A DNA stretch of 64,000 nucleotides, from the NCBI GenBank assembly GCA_009783205.1, contig WRHO01000003.1:30712-94711 (forward strand), written 5' to 3'. Both the position numbers and the translations under genes were made by a program. The DNA is from Oscillospiraceae bacterium (GTDB taxonomy: Bacteria > Bacillota > Clostridia > Oscillospirales > Ruminococcaceae). The notes below the pieces were generated by a model that made no database searches, was not told where the DNA came from, and saw only the letters and a list, made by a program, of their open reading frames with translations. Below, in pieces: positions 33,457 to 43,511 of this stretch (within the stretch, counting starts at the first letter, position 1; each line of letters opens with the position of its first letter).

Positions 33457-35871
33457 TCACCTGTATATCGGGCTTTGCTCTTGTCTGTAAAAAGCAATTG
33501 ACCAAGCGAACTCATCATGGGTACAGTATTGCGGCGTGTTCGACGCCCTGTAGTAGCCGATATTTGTACTCGGGCAAAGCGTCCCCGCAAGAAGCCCCGA
33601 ATCGACGCAGTAGCTTCGCTTATTCACAGTGCTTTCTTCAATGAAGGTTCGCGGAAACTCGGTGGGCGTAACCTCGCTCATGACGTCGCCCCATATCCTC
33701 GCGAGAATACGAAGGTGGTCTCTGTTAAGCTCTCTGTTATCGTCGTAGCCGACCCGCAACGCGCCTATATAATCGGGGGTGAGACCACAGAACAAAAGGT
33801 CGGACATATCGTTAGCCGTACCGGTTTTACCGACAACCTCGACCCCGCCCATACCGTGTCGCGCATTTTGCCCGGTTCCCGCCGGGTCTTGTACAACCCG
33901 TTCCATCATACGGTTGACTATCCACGCCGTATCGGGGTCAATCGCCTGACTCCCCGCGACGTCTTTATAAAGCACGGGGTTTCCCTCGTGGTCTTCAACC
34001 TTTGAGTAGAACGACGGCTTATAATAAACGCCGCCGGTTGCAAAAATCTGATACGCGCCCGCGAGTTCGTGAAGCTTCATTTCCATCTGTCCCGTCGCGA
34101 GGGGCGAGTATGCCCTGTGATTGTCGGTGAGAGAGGATATGCCTAACTTCTCTTGTAAATAATTGAATATTGTATTAACGCCCACTATATTAACAACACG
34201 CGCCGAAACGGTATTTGTGGATTTTTGGACGGCATACCACGCGGGGAAAAAATCGTTAGAGTAATACTTTTCATAGTTCTGCGGCCAGGCTATCATGCTT
34301 CCCGGGTGGTCGGGGTCGTCAATCTGTCCCGGTGCATCCAACAATAGTGTCGAATAGGTAATCTTATCCATGTCTATTGCGGGGGCGTAAACGCCGAACG
34401 GCTTAACGGTAGAGCCTATATTGCGCTGTGCCTGCGTCGCTCTGTTAAAAACGTCGTTGCCCGGCTTATCGCCGAGTCCGCCAACGCAAGCGACAACATT
34501 ACCGGAGGTGTCCATTATAACAAACGCCGCTTGAACCGTATCTCTTGCGGGCGTTCCCGCGGGATAACGCATATTCGGGTTACGAACCAAATACGGGTCT
34601 TTAAAAAGCTCCTCTATTCGGTTTTGCATATCGACGTCCATACTGAGATAAATTCTGAACCCGCCGCGTTTAACCATGTCTGCCGCGCCTTCATAGGTTA
34701 TATCCTTTTGTTCCGCTAAGTCGGCGGTAAACTCTTTTAACGCCGCGTCAACATACCAATTGTGTCGAACCTCATATTCGTTCCACTTGTACGGGTCGTT
34801 GACCAATTCCGCCATGTCATAATCCTGAAAATACAAATCGTCGTCGTCGTCCTCGGTTTGTAACCCGTGATATTCCTCATACCTTTCGTCGATGTAACCA
34901 AAATAATCGCCTTTACAGCGCGGCTCACCCTCGGGGCAACGACACTGACTGCTTATGGGGCGGCGAAACTGTACTTTTTCGAGCTTTGCGGCTTCATATT
35001 GCGCGTATGAAATCAACCCTTGGTCGTGCATATTGTACAGCGTGTTTAACTGCCAAACCCTCGCTCTTTCTGGGTTGGAATACGGGTTCCACGATACCGG
35101 CGACGGAAGAAGCCCAACTAAAATTGCGGATTCGGCTATCGTTAAATCGCCGACCTCCTTGCCGTAATAATGCCATGCCGCCGACCCCACGCCATATATT
35201 GTATTCCCGAAAGCGACGCGGTTCAAATAACTCTCGATTATATCATGCTTTGAGTATTTTTGTTCAAGACTCATCGAACGAAAAATTTCTCTAAGCTTTC
35301 TTCCGACGCTTATTTCCGTGTCTCCCGTAATATCGCGCACAAGCTGTTGCGTAATGGTCGAGCCGCCGCCGCGCGCTTCTCCGATTGAAAAAACCTCGGA
35401 CATTGTCGCGCCGACGGTACGCGTCCAGTCAACGCCCGCGTGTTCGTAATACCGCTTGTCTTCCGTGGAAACAAGCGCGTCAAGCATATACTGCGGAATG
35501 TCCTCTAAATCGACCCAAATACGGTTTTCGTCCGCGCTCAATTGTATAAGCTCGACATACTTTTCCTGTTCCTTGTCGTAAGCTAAAATAAAACTTGAAT
35601 AACTCAACTCAAAATCGCCGCGCAGGTCAACATCATACATAGAGTCGGCAAACTGTGTAATATAGACGCTTAATGCGACCGCTACAACACAAGTCGTAAT
35701 AACGATGATTAAAAATAAGGTGAGAAAGGTCGTTCCGATTACCGACGCGACGTATCTTGTCCCCTGTTTAACCGTGAGCTTATTTTTTTTGATTTTTTTA
35801 ATACCGCCGCCCGGTTGTTTCGGGACGCTTTCCCGCAACTGATGGTATCTCGGATGGTTATAATTATTCAT
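33457..35871 (-). CDS. class A penicillin-binding protein (glycosyltransferase/transpeptidase)
   Basis: Bifunctional peptidoglycan polymerase. The 804-residue product has a Lys-rich start, one membrane helix near 45-70, a GT51 domain (STEDKRYYEHAGVDW, GGSTITQQLVRD, YLNRVAFGNTIYG) and a transpeptidase domain with SxxK in GSTVKPFG (about 487), SxN in KSTNTVSA and KTG in GKTGTANDMSD (about 682). An insert with CRCPEGEPRCKGD and acidic residues sits between them (about 310-360). Start ATG 35871 follows GAGGGAAA. It lies between secA and nagB. Confidence 0.93.
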   Translation of the reverse strand: MNNYNHPRYHQLRESVPKQPGGGIKKIKKNKLTVKQGTRYVASVIGTTFLTLFLIIVITTCVVAVALSVYITQFADSMYDVDLRGDFELSYSSFILAYDKEQEKYVELIQLSADENRIWVDLEDIPQYMLDALVSTEDKRYYEHAGVDWTRTVGATMSEVFSIGEARGGGSTITQQLVRDITGDTEISVGRKLREIFRSMSLEQKYSKHDIIESYLNRVAFGNTIYGVGSAAWHYYGKEVGDLTIAESAILVGLLPSPVSWNPYSNPERARVWQLNTLYNMHDQGLISYAQYEAAKLEKVQFRRPISSQCRCPEGEPRCKGDYFGYIDERYEEYHGLQTEDDDDDLYFQDYDMAELVNDPYKWNEYEVRHNWYVDAALKEFTADLAEQKDITYEGAADMVKRGGFRIYLSMDVDMQNRIEELFKDPYLVRNPNMRYPAGTPARDTVQAAFVIMDTSGNVVACVGGLGDKPGNDVFNRATQAQRNIGSTVKPFGVYAPAIDMDKITYSTLLLDAPGQIDDPDHPGSMIAWPQNYEKYYSNDFFPAWYAVQKSTNTVSARVVNIVGVNTIFNYLQEKLGISSLTDNHRAYSPLATGQMEMKLHELAGAYQIFATGGVYYKPSFYSKVEDHEGNPVLYKDVAGSQAIDPDTAWIVNRMMERVVQDPAGTGQNARHGMGGVEVVGKTGTANDMSDLLFCGLTPDYIGALRVGYDDNRELNRDHLRILARIWGDVMSEVTPTEFPRTFIEESTVNKRSYCVDSGLLAGTLCPSTNIGYYRASNTPQYCTHDEFAWSIAFYRQEQSPIYR

Positions 35872-35905
35872 CACATTTCCCTCATAAACTATAAAAACCA
35901 AAAAT

Positions 35906-35944
35906 AACTGTCAACTGTCAATTGTCAATTGTCCGTCAATTGTC
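35906..35944 (-). repeat. degenerate TTGACAG repeat spanning the secA stop codon
   Basis: The minus strand reads GACAATTGACGGACAATTG then ACAATTGACAGTTGACAGTT. The first TTGA supplies the secA stop TGA (35936-35938), and the run fills most of the gap to the PBP gene. Confidence 0.6.
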
Positions 35945-38671
35945 CTTTATTCCGCAACATTTTTTGTACTTTCTTCCGCTTCCGCAGGGACAGGCATCGT
36001 TCGCGCCAACCTTTTCCGACGCTTTTTTAACAACGGTTATTTTCGCGCCCGCGTTTTCGGCGTATGCCTTCATAACCTGTTCACGCTCGGTCATTTTGCG
36101 AACGGTAAGAATCATTCTAACCGTGTCCTCGCGGATTGAATCAATCATATCGTCGTACATTGCGAAGCCCTCGTGTCTGTATTCAACCACGGGGTCTTTA
36201 CCGCCGCCCATAGTTCGAAGATAAATCCCCTGTTTCAAATCGGACATGGCGTCGATATGCTCCATCCAACGGGTGTCTACATTTTTAATTAAAGCATCTC
36301 GTTCGATTACGCGCATTACATCGGGGGTAAATTCCTCTTCCTTTTCGGCATACAACTTAACTGCGCGTTTTAACAGCTCGTCTTCAAGCTTACCCTTGCT
36401 GATATCGGCGAGCTCCGCAACGGTGTAATCATAGTCGCCGTCCCCCGTTAATCCGAAGCTGCGGAAATGTTCGCGTAAACCGGTCAGGTTCCAGTCGTCC
36501 GCTATATCCCCCTGACAAAATATATCTACCGTTTCGCTGATTGTCTGTTCAATCATTTCGCGGATATTGTCGCTTATATCCTCGTCGTCCAAGACCTTAC
36601 TGCGTTGCTTGTAAATGGTAGTCCTCTGTTGTGACATAACGTCGTCAAATTCGAGAACGTGTTTACGCGCCGAGAAGTTTCTCCCCTCGACCTTTTTTTG
36701 TGCATTCTCAATTGTTTTGGAAAGTATTCGATTTTCAATCGGGAGGTCTTCGTCAACCTTTAAGGTTTCCATCATACCTTGTATCCTGTCGCCTCCGAAC
36801 AACCGCATGAGGTCGTCTTCGAGCGAAAGGAAAAATTGGCTTTCACCCTCGTCACCCTGTCGCCCGGCGCGCCCCCTAAGCTGATTGTCAATTCGTCGGG
36901 ATTCGTGTCGTTCGGTACCGAGAATGAATAAGCCGCCCGCTTTTTTAACGTCTTGCGCCTCCGGAACGATTTCTTCTTTGTATTTGTCGAAAAGTACCTT
37001 AAACTGTTCTCTTGCGTTAAGAATATTTTCGTCGTCGGTTTCGGCAAACCCGGTCGCTTCGTAAATTACATTGTCGATAATCTCTTCTTCAACGCCGTCC
37101 TTGCTCATTTTTTTACGCAGCTCGGCGCGCGCCAAATACTCTGCGTTACCGCCGAGCATAATATCGGTTCCGCGCCCCGCCATATTTGTCGCAATCGTCA
37201 CGGCGTTCTTTTTACCCGCCTGTGCAACAATTTCGGCTTCGCGAGCATGATTCTTCGCGTTTAAAACCTCGTGTTTAATTCCTTTTTTCTTTAAAAGCTT
37301 AGACAAATGTTCCGATTTTTCAATCGAAATTGTCCCCACCAAAACGGGCTGTCCCTTGGCGTGACACTCTTCAATCTGTCTTATTGCGGCGATGTATTTT
37401 CCGTTTTCGTTTTTATATATTTGGTCGTTTCGGTCTATTCTGATACAAGGTTTATTCGTTGGAATTTCCACTACGTCGAGGTGATATATTCCGCGAAACT
37501 CTTCCTCCTCGGTCATTGCCGTACCGGTCATTCCCGAAAGCTTTTCATATAGTCTGAAATAATTTTGGAAGGTGATTGTTGCGAGGGTTCGCGATTCATT
37601 TTTGACCTTCACCCCCTCCTTTGCCTCAATAGCCTGATGAAGACCTTCATTAAACCGCCGCCCGAGCATTAACCGACCGGTGAACTCATCAACTATGATA
37701 ATTTCCCCGTCCTTAACGACATAATCGACGTCGTTTTTCATTATTCCGTGGGCGCGTATGGCTTGATTAACGTGGTGGAGAATGGAAAGATTATCCGGCT
37801 CCATAAGATTATCGACCCCAAAATGCTCCTCCGCTTTTTTTACGCCGGAGGGAAGAAGGGTTGAGGTTCGCGCTTTTTCGTCGACAATATAATCGCCGGA
37901 ATACTGTTCGTGTTCCTCTTTTGAGTCGAGCTCAATCACCTTGTTCATTTTCAGCGATTTTGCCAACCTGTCCGCCCGCTCATACAAATCGGTGGATTTA
38001 TCTCCCTTTCCGGAAATAATCAAAGGCGTTCTCGCCTCGTCAATCAAAATTGAGTCAACCTCATCAACAATGGAAAAGTTATGCCCGCGTTGAACCTTAT
38101 CAATTTTGCGGACGCACATATTATCGCGCAAATAATCAAACCCAAATTCGTTATTTGTTCCGTAGGTTATATCGGCGTTATATGCCGTTCTTCGTTCGTC
38201 GTTAGTTTTTTCGTGAACAATTAAACCGACCGTCATTCCGAGAAAACGGAAAACCCGCCCGATTAGCTCTGAGCCGTATCGCGCCAAATAATCGTTGACG
38301 GTTACGATATGAACGCCGCCGCCCGACAAAGCGTTCAAATAAGCGGGGAGCGCGGCGACAAATGTCTTACCCTCACCCGTTTTCATTTCGGATATTCGCC
38401 CCTGATGAAGCACAATTCCGCCGATAATTTGAACGGGATAAGGCTTAATTGCGATTACGCGCCACATTGCCTCGCGACAAACCGCGAACGCATCCGGCAA
38501 AATGTCATCGAGCGTTTCGCCTTTAGAGAGCCTTTCTTTAAGAATCCCCGTTTGTTCCTTGAGCTGTTTGTCGTTCATCGCCTTATACCGTTGTTCAAGG
38601 TCGAGGGTTTTTTGTTTTAAGGGTTCAATCCTTTTGAGTTCTTTTTCAGAGTAGCTTTTAAATAATCCCAT
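35936..38671 (-). CDS. secA: protein translocase ATPase SecA
   Basis: Motor of the Sec export pathway. The 911-residue product has the DEAD-like core (MKTGEGKTFVAALPAYLNAL near 98, DEVDSILIDEARTPLIISG near 205), the RGTDIMLGG and GRAGRQGDEGESQFFLSLED motifs, a helical wing/scaffold region and a C-terminal SecB/lipid-binding zinc motif CPCGSGRKYKKCC. The last residues KDN and the stop are read from a TTGACAG-type repeat. It opens a minus-strand run through PBP, nagB and thiN. Confidence 0.97.
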   Translation of the reverse strand: MGLFKSYSEKELKRIEPLKQKTLDLEQRYKAMNDKQLKEQTGILKERLSKGETLDDILPDAFAVCREAMWRVIAIKPYPVQIIGGIVLHQGRISEMKTGEGKTFVAALPAYLNALSGGGVHIVTVNDYLARYGSELIGRVFRFLGMTVGLIVHEKTNDERRTAYNADITYGTNNEFGFDYLRDNMCVRKIDKVQRGHNFSIVDEVDSILIDEARTPLIISGKGDKSTDLYERADRLAKSLKMNKVIELDSKEEHEQYSGDYIVDEKARTSTLLPSGVKKAEEHFGVDNLMEPDNLSILHHVNQAIRAHGIMKNDVDYVVKDGEIIIVDEFTGRLMLGRRFNEGLHQAIEAKEGVKVKNESRTLATITFQNYFRLYEKLSGMTGTAMTEEEEFRGIYHLDVVEIPTNKPCIRIDRNDQIYKNENGKYIAAIRQIEECHAKGQPVLVGTISIEKSEHLSKLLKKKGIKHEVLNAKNHAREAEIVAQAGKKNAVTIATNMAGRGTDIMLGGNAEYLARAELRKKMSKDGVEEEIIDNVIYEATGFAETDDENILNAREQFKVLFDKYKEEIVPEAQDVKKAGGLFILGTERHESRRIDNQLRGRAGRQGDEGESQFFLSLEDDLMRLFGGDRIQGMMETLKVDEDLPIENRILSKTIENAQKKVEGRNFSARKHVLEFDDVMSQQRTTIYKQRSKVLDDEDISDNIREMIEQTISETVDIFCQGDIADDWNLTGLREHFRSFGLTGDGDYDYTVAELADISKGKLEDELLKRAVKLYAEKEEEFTPDVMRVIERDALIKNVDTRWMEHIDAMSDLKQGIYLRTMGGGKDPVVEYRHEGFAMYDDMIDSIREDTVRMILTVRKMTEREQVMKAYAENAGAKITVVKKASEKVGANDACPCGSGRKYKKCCGIKDN

Positions 38672-38714
38672 AATTATATAAATAACATCACTTTCCTTTA
38701 GGGGTCATATGTTC

Positions 38715-38746
38715 GGCAGCCTCTGAAAACCTCTTTCGGAGGTTAC
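38715..38746. repeat. 32-bp minimal relative of the 48370 element arms
   Basis: GGCAGCCTCTGAAA (38715-38728) pairs with TTTCGGAGGTTACC (38733-38746) around CCTC, with two wobble-type differences. The sequence is the terminal arm of the 48370 element folded on itself. It lies in the divergent gap between secA and prfA. Confidence 0.55.
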
Positions 38747-38823
38747 CGTTCCCCTTTAATAATTGCAAGTAATCAAATTGCTAAATCATTATATACTACT
38801 TTTTTTACTTTGTCAAGAATTAC

Positions 38824-38852
38824 TTGACTATATATAAATTTTATGTTATACT
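38824..38852 (+). promoter_or_regulatory. promoter of the prfA-sua5-coaE run
   Basis: TTGACT (38824-38829), a 17-nt spacer and TATACT (38847-38852), each one mismatch from consensus. It ends 37 nt before the prfA start. Confidence 0.7.
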
Positions 38853-38889
38853 ACGCTATAAATTATGGAAACGCGGGGGAGGTCTTATT

Positions 38890-39963
38890 ATGATTGTTCA
38901 ATTAAAATTAGCGGAGGAGCGTTATATTGAGCTCGAAGCGCAGTTGGCTGCCCCCGAGATAACGGGTGAACAAAAGCGTTTTCGCGATTGTATGCGCGAA
39001 TATAAGTCTCTCACCCCCCTGATAGAAAAATACAGAGAATATTCGACGGCTGTATCGGCATTAAACGAGGCGAAGGAGCTTTTGGCGGAATCGGATTCCG
39101 ACCCGGAGCTTCGCGAAATGGCACAGGTGCAATCGGACGAGAATAAAACAATCTGCGAAAAATGTGAGGAGGAGTTGAAGCTCCTCTTACTTCCGCGAGA
39201 CCCCGACGATGACAGGAATGTTATAATAGAAATTCGCGGCGGTGCCGGCGGGGACGAGTCGGCATTATTTGTCAATTCGCTTTACAGAATGTACTCGATG
39301 TACGCCGCGCTGAAGAGCTGGAAAATCGAAATCAACAATTCCAACCCGACAGAACTCGGCGGATTTAAGGAAATAAGCTTTTCGATTGAGGGAGAAGGGG
39401 CTTACGCAAAGCTCAAATACGAGAGCGGCGTGCATAGGGTTCAACGTGTACCCGAAACCGAATCACAAGGGCGTATACACACATCAACGGTTACGGTCGC
39501 GGTGCTTCCCGAGGTTGAAGAGGTCGATGTGGAAATAAACCCCGCCGACTTAGAAATACAAACCTTTCGCGCTTCGGGTGCGGGGGGACAGCATATAAAC
39601 AAGACGGAATCGGCAATAAGAATAATCCACAAACCGAGCGGGGTCGTCGTCGAGTGTCAGGAGGAGAGGTCACAGCATAAAAATAAAGATAAAGCTCTCA
39701 AAATGCTTTACAGTAAGCTTTACGAGGCAAAGCTTAACGAACAAACCGCGCAAATTGCAGAGGAACGTCGGATTCAAGTAGGAACGGGTGACCGCTCCGA
39801 AAGAATACGCACATATAATTTTCCGCAAGGGCGGTTGACCGACCATAGAATCGGTTTAACGCTGTACAAGCTCGAATATATTATAAACGGCGATTGTGAC
39901 GAGGTTTTTGACGCATTGGCGGTTGCCGATAAAGCGGCAAAGCTGACCGCGAGTCAAGCGTGA
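38890..39963 (+). CDS. prfA: peptide chain release factor 1
   Basis: Terminates translation at UAA and UAG. The 357-residue product has the RF1-type N-terminal helices (LKLAEERYIELEAQLAAPEI), the class I core HRVQRVPETESQGRIHTST and the peptidyl-hydrolysis motif in RASGAGGQHINKTESAIRI. Neither a programmed frameshift nor RF2-type spacing is present, so prfA rather than prfB. Start ATG 38890 follows GGGGGAGG; the frame is open 22 codons upstream without a site. Sua5 follows after 7 bp. No prmC is in the window. Confidence 0.94.
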   Translation: MIVQLKLAEERYIELEAQLAAPEITGEQKRFRDCMREYKSLTPLIEKYREYSTAVSALNEAKELLAESDSDPELREMAQVQSDENKTICEKCEEELKLLLLPRDPDDDRNVIIEIRGGAGGDESALFVNSLYRMYSMYAALKSWKIEINNSNPTELGGFKEISFSIEGEGAYAKLKYESGVHRVQRVPETESQGRIHTSTVTVAVLPEVEEVDVEINPADLEIQTFRASGAGGQHINKTESAIRIIHKPSGVVVECQEERSQHKNKDKALKMLYSKLYEAKLNEQTAQIAEERRIQVGTGDRSERIRTYNFPQGRLTDHRIGLTLYKLEYIINGDCDEVFDALAVADKAAKLTASQA

Positions 39964-39970
39964 GGTCGCC

Positions 39971-40936
39971 ATGAATACGATAATAAATTCGGATATTAAC
40001 CTTGCGGTTGAGCTTCTCAAAGCGGGCGAGGTTGTCGCCTTGCCGACAGAAACGGTTTACGGACTTGCGGGGAACGCGCTCGACCCGGCGGCAATCACAA
40101 AAATATTCGCGGCAAAAAAAAGACCGCAGGATAATCCTTTGATTATCCATGTGACCGGAATCGAAATGGTGAGAGAATTGGGGTTGGAGATTCCCGATTT
40201 AGCGGAAAGGCTTGCCGAAAGCTTTTGGGCGGGCGCGTTGACAATTATCTTCAAAAAAACAAAAACGAGCGTCGTTCCTATGGAGGTTAGCCGCGGTCTT
40301 GATTCGGTTGCGGTTCGCGTTCCTGACAACTCTTTTTTTCTCGAAACAATAAGAAAATGTGGGTTCCCGTTAGCCGCCCCGTCCGCAAATCTTTCGGGGA
40401 GCCCGAGTCCGACTCGCCCTAAACACGTATATGCCGACCTAAACGGGAGAATCCCGCTCATAATAGACGGCGGTCATTGCAGAATAGGCATAGAAAGCAC
40501 GGTAATCATAATAAAAAACAATCAAGTAAAAATACTTCGCCCCGGCGCGATAACCCCCGAAATGCTTTCCGAATTTGCTCATGTAACGGTAGACGACGGA
40601 ATTAATGACGTGCATCAAAAATTGTCAAACGATATTTCTCCGTCGCCCGGAACAAAATATAAGCATTATTCTCCAAAGGCGAAGGTATACGCGGTAATTG
40701 CCGAAAACGAAAAAGCGTTCACCAAACTCGTTAAAGGTGAACAATTCGTTATTTCTCGCCCCGCTATGCAGACGCTTTTCGCGAGACTTCGCCGTTTCGA
40801 CCAACAAAATGCCGATAAAATATATATAAGACTTCCAAAACGAGAGGGAATAGGATTCGCATTATACAACCGTATAATTCGCGCGGCGGAGTTTAATATA
40901 ATAAGGGCAGATAATATAGGGACAAATAATGAATAA
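39971..40936 (+). CDS. L-threonylcarbamoyladenylate synthase (Sua5/YwlC)
   Basis: First enzyme of t6A37 tRNA modification. The 321-residue product has the YrdC fold: VALPTETVYGLAGNALDPAA near 17-36, AKKRPQDNPLIIHV near 42, FPLAAPSANLSGSPSPT near 128, then HCRIGIESTVI. It also has the C-terminal Sua5 domain of about 110 residues after the linker SPGTKYKHYSPKA, so it is the long Sua5 form rather than TsaC. It overlaps coaE by 8 bp. Confidence 0.93.
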   Translation: MNTIINSDINLAVELLKAGEVVALPTETVYGLAGNALDPAAITKIFAAKKRPQDNPLIIHVTGIEMVRELGLEIPDLAERLAESFWAGALTIIFKKTKTSVVPMEVSRGLDSVAVRVPDNSFFLETIRKCGFPLAAPSANLSGSPSPTRPKHVYADLNGRIPLIIDGGHCRIGIESTVIIIKNNQVKILRPGAITPEMLSEFAHVTVDDGINDVHQKLSNDISPSPGTKYKHYSPKAKVYAVIAENEKAFTKLVKGEQFVISRPAMQTLFARLRRFDQQNADKIYIRLPKREGIGFALYNRIIRAAEFNIIRADNIGTNNE

Positions 40937-41495
40937 AAGAATTATCGGATTAACCGGAATGTCCGGAGCGGGGAAAAGCACGGCGGCGAAGCTCTTTGGT
41001 GAACTCGGTTTTTATATTATTGATTGTGATATAATTGCTCGAGAAACAATTTCCCGCCCCCTTTGTATTGATGAGGTAAGCAAAAGCTTTCCCGAAATAA
41101 TAACCGACGGCGTTTTGAATCGAAAAAAAGCCGCCGAGGTATTGTTCACGTCTGTGCGAAAACTTGAACAATATCAAAAAATCGTTTTCCCGTATGTGAT
41201 GTACTCTATCATAAAAATCATAGAAGAATCAACCGCGGCTCAAATTTTATTGGACGCGCCGACGCTTTTCCAAAGCGGTGCCGACGGGCTGTGCGACGAA
41301 ATAACGGCAATCGTTGCGAAGCGGGAAATCTGTATTGGTCGAATAGTAAAAAGGGATTGTATCGACAAAGCGGCGGCATTAATGCGGCTCAATAATCAAC
41401 CGAGCGAGGAATTTTTTCGGCAAAACGCCGTTCATGTAATAGAAAACAATGAAACTTTAGACAAATTTGAGGCTATAATTCGAGGAATTGTATGA
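40929..41495 (+). CDS. coaE: dephospho-CoA kinase
   Basis: Last step of coenzyme A synthesis. The 188-residue product has the P-loop GLTGMSGAGKSTAAKLF near 7, DCDIIARE near 32 and the lid VAKREICIGRIVKRDCID near 128. The family RxxxRD... region is shorter than usual but recognisable. It overlaps sua5 by 8 bp and the lytic transglycosylase gene by 4 bp, so the group is translationally coupled. Confidence 0.9.
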   Translation: MNKRIIGLTGMSGAGKSTAAKLFGELGFYIIDCDIIARETISRPLCIDEVSKSFPEIITDGVLNRKKAAEVLFTSVRKLEQYQKIVFPYVMYSIIKIIEESTAAQILLDAPTLFQSGADGLCDEITAIVAKREICIGRIVKRDCIDKAAALMRLNNQPSEEFFRQNAVHVIENNETLDKFEAIIRGIV

Positions 41496-42091
41496 TAAAA
41501 AAACAAAAATCGAATACACAAAACATTATAATAAAGGGGTTAATCGTGTTAATTATCGCGGCGATTATACTTCTTGTAATAAATCTTGTTTATTACGGAC
41601 ATGAAGAGTATTTGCGTCGAAATCACCCGATTAGATATAGCGAGATTGTTGAAAACTCGGCGACGGAATACAATATTGATAAATACTTGATTTATGCAAT
41701 TATAAAGACGGAAAGCGGATTTAAGGCGGAGGCGGTATCAAATGTCGGTGCGCGGGGGTTGATGCAGATTATGTCCGACACCTTCGATTGGCTCAACGAA
41801 CACAGGCTTTTAGACGAGGATTTGAAGTTTGACGATATGTTTATCCCCGAGTATAATATTCGCTACGGAACCGAGCTAATCTCATATCACATCAGACATT
41901 ATAAAAATACCGATAATTCTCTCGCGGCATATCACGCGGGCGACGGCGCGGTAGACAAATGGCTCAAGGATAAGCGATATTCGGAAGACGGAAAAACACT
42001 TAAAAATATACCGAGTTCCGCCACCGCGCATTATATTAAAAAGGTTAATAAAGCATATGAAATATACACAAAATTATACGGAGGGGAATAA
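41492..42091 (+). CDS. membrane-anchored lytic transglycosylase (SLT family)
   Basis: The 199-residue product has one N-terminal membrane helix near 11-32 and an outside SLT domain with IIKTESGFKAEAVSNVGARGL near 68-88, in which Glu of TESG is the catalytic acid. QIMSDTFDWL and SLAAYHAGDGAVDKWL near 150 follow. It cleaves peptidoglycan glycan strands to anhydro-muropeptides. It overlaps coaE by ATGA, and the next gene starts 2 bp after its stop. Confidence 0.9.
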   Translation: MIKKQKSNTQNIIIKGLIVLIIAAIILLVINLVYYGHEEYLRRNHPIRYSEIVENSATEYNIDKYLIYAIIKTESGFKAEAVSNVGARGLMQIMSDTFDWLNEHRLLDEDLKFDDMFIPEYNIRYGTELISYHIRHYKNTDNSLAAYHAGDGAVDKWLKDKRYSEDGKTLKNIPSSATAHYIKKVNKAYEIYTKLYGGE

Positions 42092-42092
42092 T

Positions 42093-43505
42093 ATGTCGAA
42101 AAATGACAAAAAAGAGAATAAAATTATAAAGGAGTTAAAGGAGAAGCTTCTTTATGAACGAAAGAATATCTGTCAAGTTATGACAGATGAACAGATTAAA
42201 GACGCAGACAGGTTTTGCGAGGGGTATAAGACATTTTTGGATAATGCAAAGACCGAGCGTGAAGCCTGTGACGAGGCGGTAAAAATTGCAAGGACGGCGG
42301 GCTTTTGCGAATACGCCCCCGAAAACAAGTATAAAGCGGGTGATAAGGTTTACCGCGTTAATCGCGGTAAAGCAATTATTCTTGCGGTATTCGGAAGCGA
42401 GCCGATTCAACGCGGCGTTAATATAATAGCCTCACACATTGATTCTCCGCGACTCGATTTGAAACAAAACCCGCTCTTTGAGGATAACGAGTTGGCTTAT
42501 TTTAAAACGCATTATTACGGCGGCGTAAAAAAGTATCAGTGGACGGCGATTCCGCTTTCCCTACACGGTGTTGTGGTTAAGGGCAACGGAGACGTAATAA
42601 AGGTCACAATAGGCGAAAACGACGACGAGCCTGTGTTTTCGGTGACCGACCTCCTCCCGCATTTGGCGGAGCAACAGTATAAACGCCCCGCAAATGAGTT
42701 AATACGCGGGGAAGAGCTGAACATTCTTATTGGGAGTCGTCCTTATAAAGAGGGTGATGATTTCGACGGTGCGAGGCTGAGCGTTATTAAAATTCTACAC
42801 GATAAATACGGAATTACAGAACACGATTTCATTTCGGCAGAGCTTGAGGCTGTTCCCGCGTCTAAAGCAAGGGATATCGGGTTTGACCGCTCAATTGTCG
42901 GCGGCTACGGACAAGACGACCGGGTTTGTGCCTTTACCTCTCTAATGGGCATTATCGAAACGACCTCGCCTAAAAAAACGGCGGTATGTGTATTAGCCGA
43001 TAAAGAAGAAATCGGGAGCTACGGAAACACGGGGTTAGGCTCCGACTATCTTGAAGATTTTATAACCGATTTGGCGGATTCCGAGGGCGTTGCTGTTCGA
43101 GAGGTGTTGCGGGCGTCGAAGTGTTTATCGGCAGATGTATGCGCCGCGCTCGACCCGACATTCCCCGATGTTTCCGAAAAAAATAACGCCGCGTTTTTGA
43201 ATCACGGCGCGGTTATTACAAAGTATACCGGCTCAAAGGGTAAATCGGGAACCAACGACGCAAGCGCGGAATATGTCGGCGAAATTCGCAAATTGTTTGA
43301 CGCGAACGACATTTTGTGGCAGACGGGAGAATTAGGAAAGGTCGACGCGGGCGGCGGCGGTACCGTGGCAATGCTGATATCGAAGCTGAATGTTGATACG
43401 GTCGATATAGGCGTTCCGGTATTGTCAATGCACGCACCTATGGAGCTTACCGCAAAGGCGGACGTTTATATGGCTTATAAGGGGTTTAAGGCTTTTTATT
43501 GTTGA
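42093..43505 (+). CDS. M18-family aspartyl aminopeptidase
   Basis: Zinc aminopeptidase that removes acidic N-terminal residues. The 470-residue product has the M18 motifs ASHIDSPRLDLKQNPLFEDN near 114-133 (first zinc-binding His and Asp), LADKEEIGSYGNTGLGSDYL near 306 (catalytic Glu pair), AALDPTFPD near 350 and a final His in VPVLSMHAPMELTAKADVYM. Start ATG 42093 follows GGAGGGGAATA. It ends at a terminator shared with the convergent yihY. Confidence 0.92.
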   Translation: MSKNDKKENKIIKELKEKLLYERKNICQVMTDEQIKDADRFCEGYKTFLDNAKTEREACDEAVKIARTAGFCEYAPENKYKAGDKVYRVNRGKAIILAVFGSEPIQRGVNIIASHIDSPRLDLKQNPLFEDNELAYFKTHYYGGVKKYQWTAIPLSLHGVVVKGNGDVIKVTIGENDDEPVFSVTDLLPHLAEQQYKRPANELIRGEELNILIGSRPYKEGDDFDGARLSVIKILHDKYGITEHDFISAELEAVPASKARDIGFDRSIVGGYGQDDRVCAFTSLMGIIETTSPKKTAVCVLADKEEIGSYGNTGLGSDYLEDFITDLADSEGVAVREVLRASKCLSADVCAALDPTFPDVSEKNNAAFLNHGAVITKYTGSKGKSGTNDASAEYVGEIRKLFDANDILWQTGELGKVDAGGGGTVAMLISKLNVDTVDIGVPVLSMHAPMELTAKADVYMAYKGFKAFYC

Positions 43506-43511
43506 AAAACG

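Noticed and set aside
38824..38889. prfB-type programmed frameshift or longer prfA start
   Set aside because: No in-frame TGA with a slippery site is present and the GGGGGAGG site marks ATG 38890.
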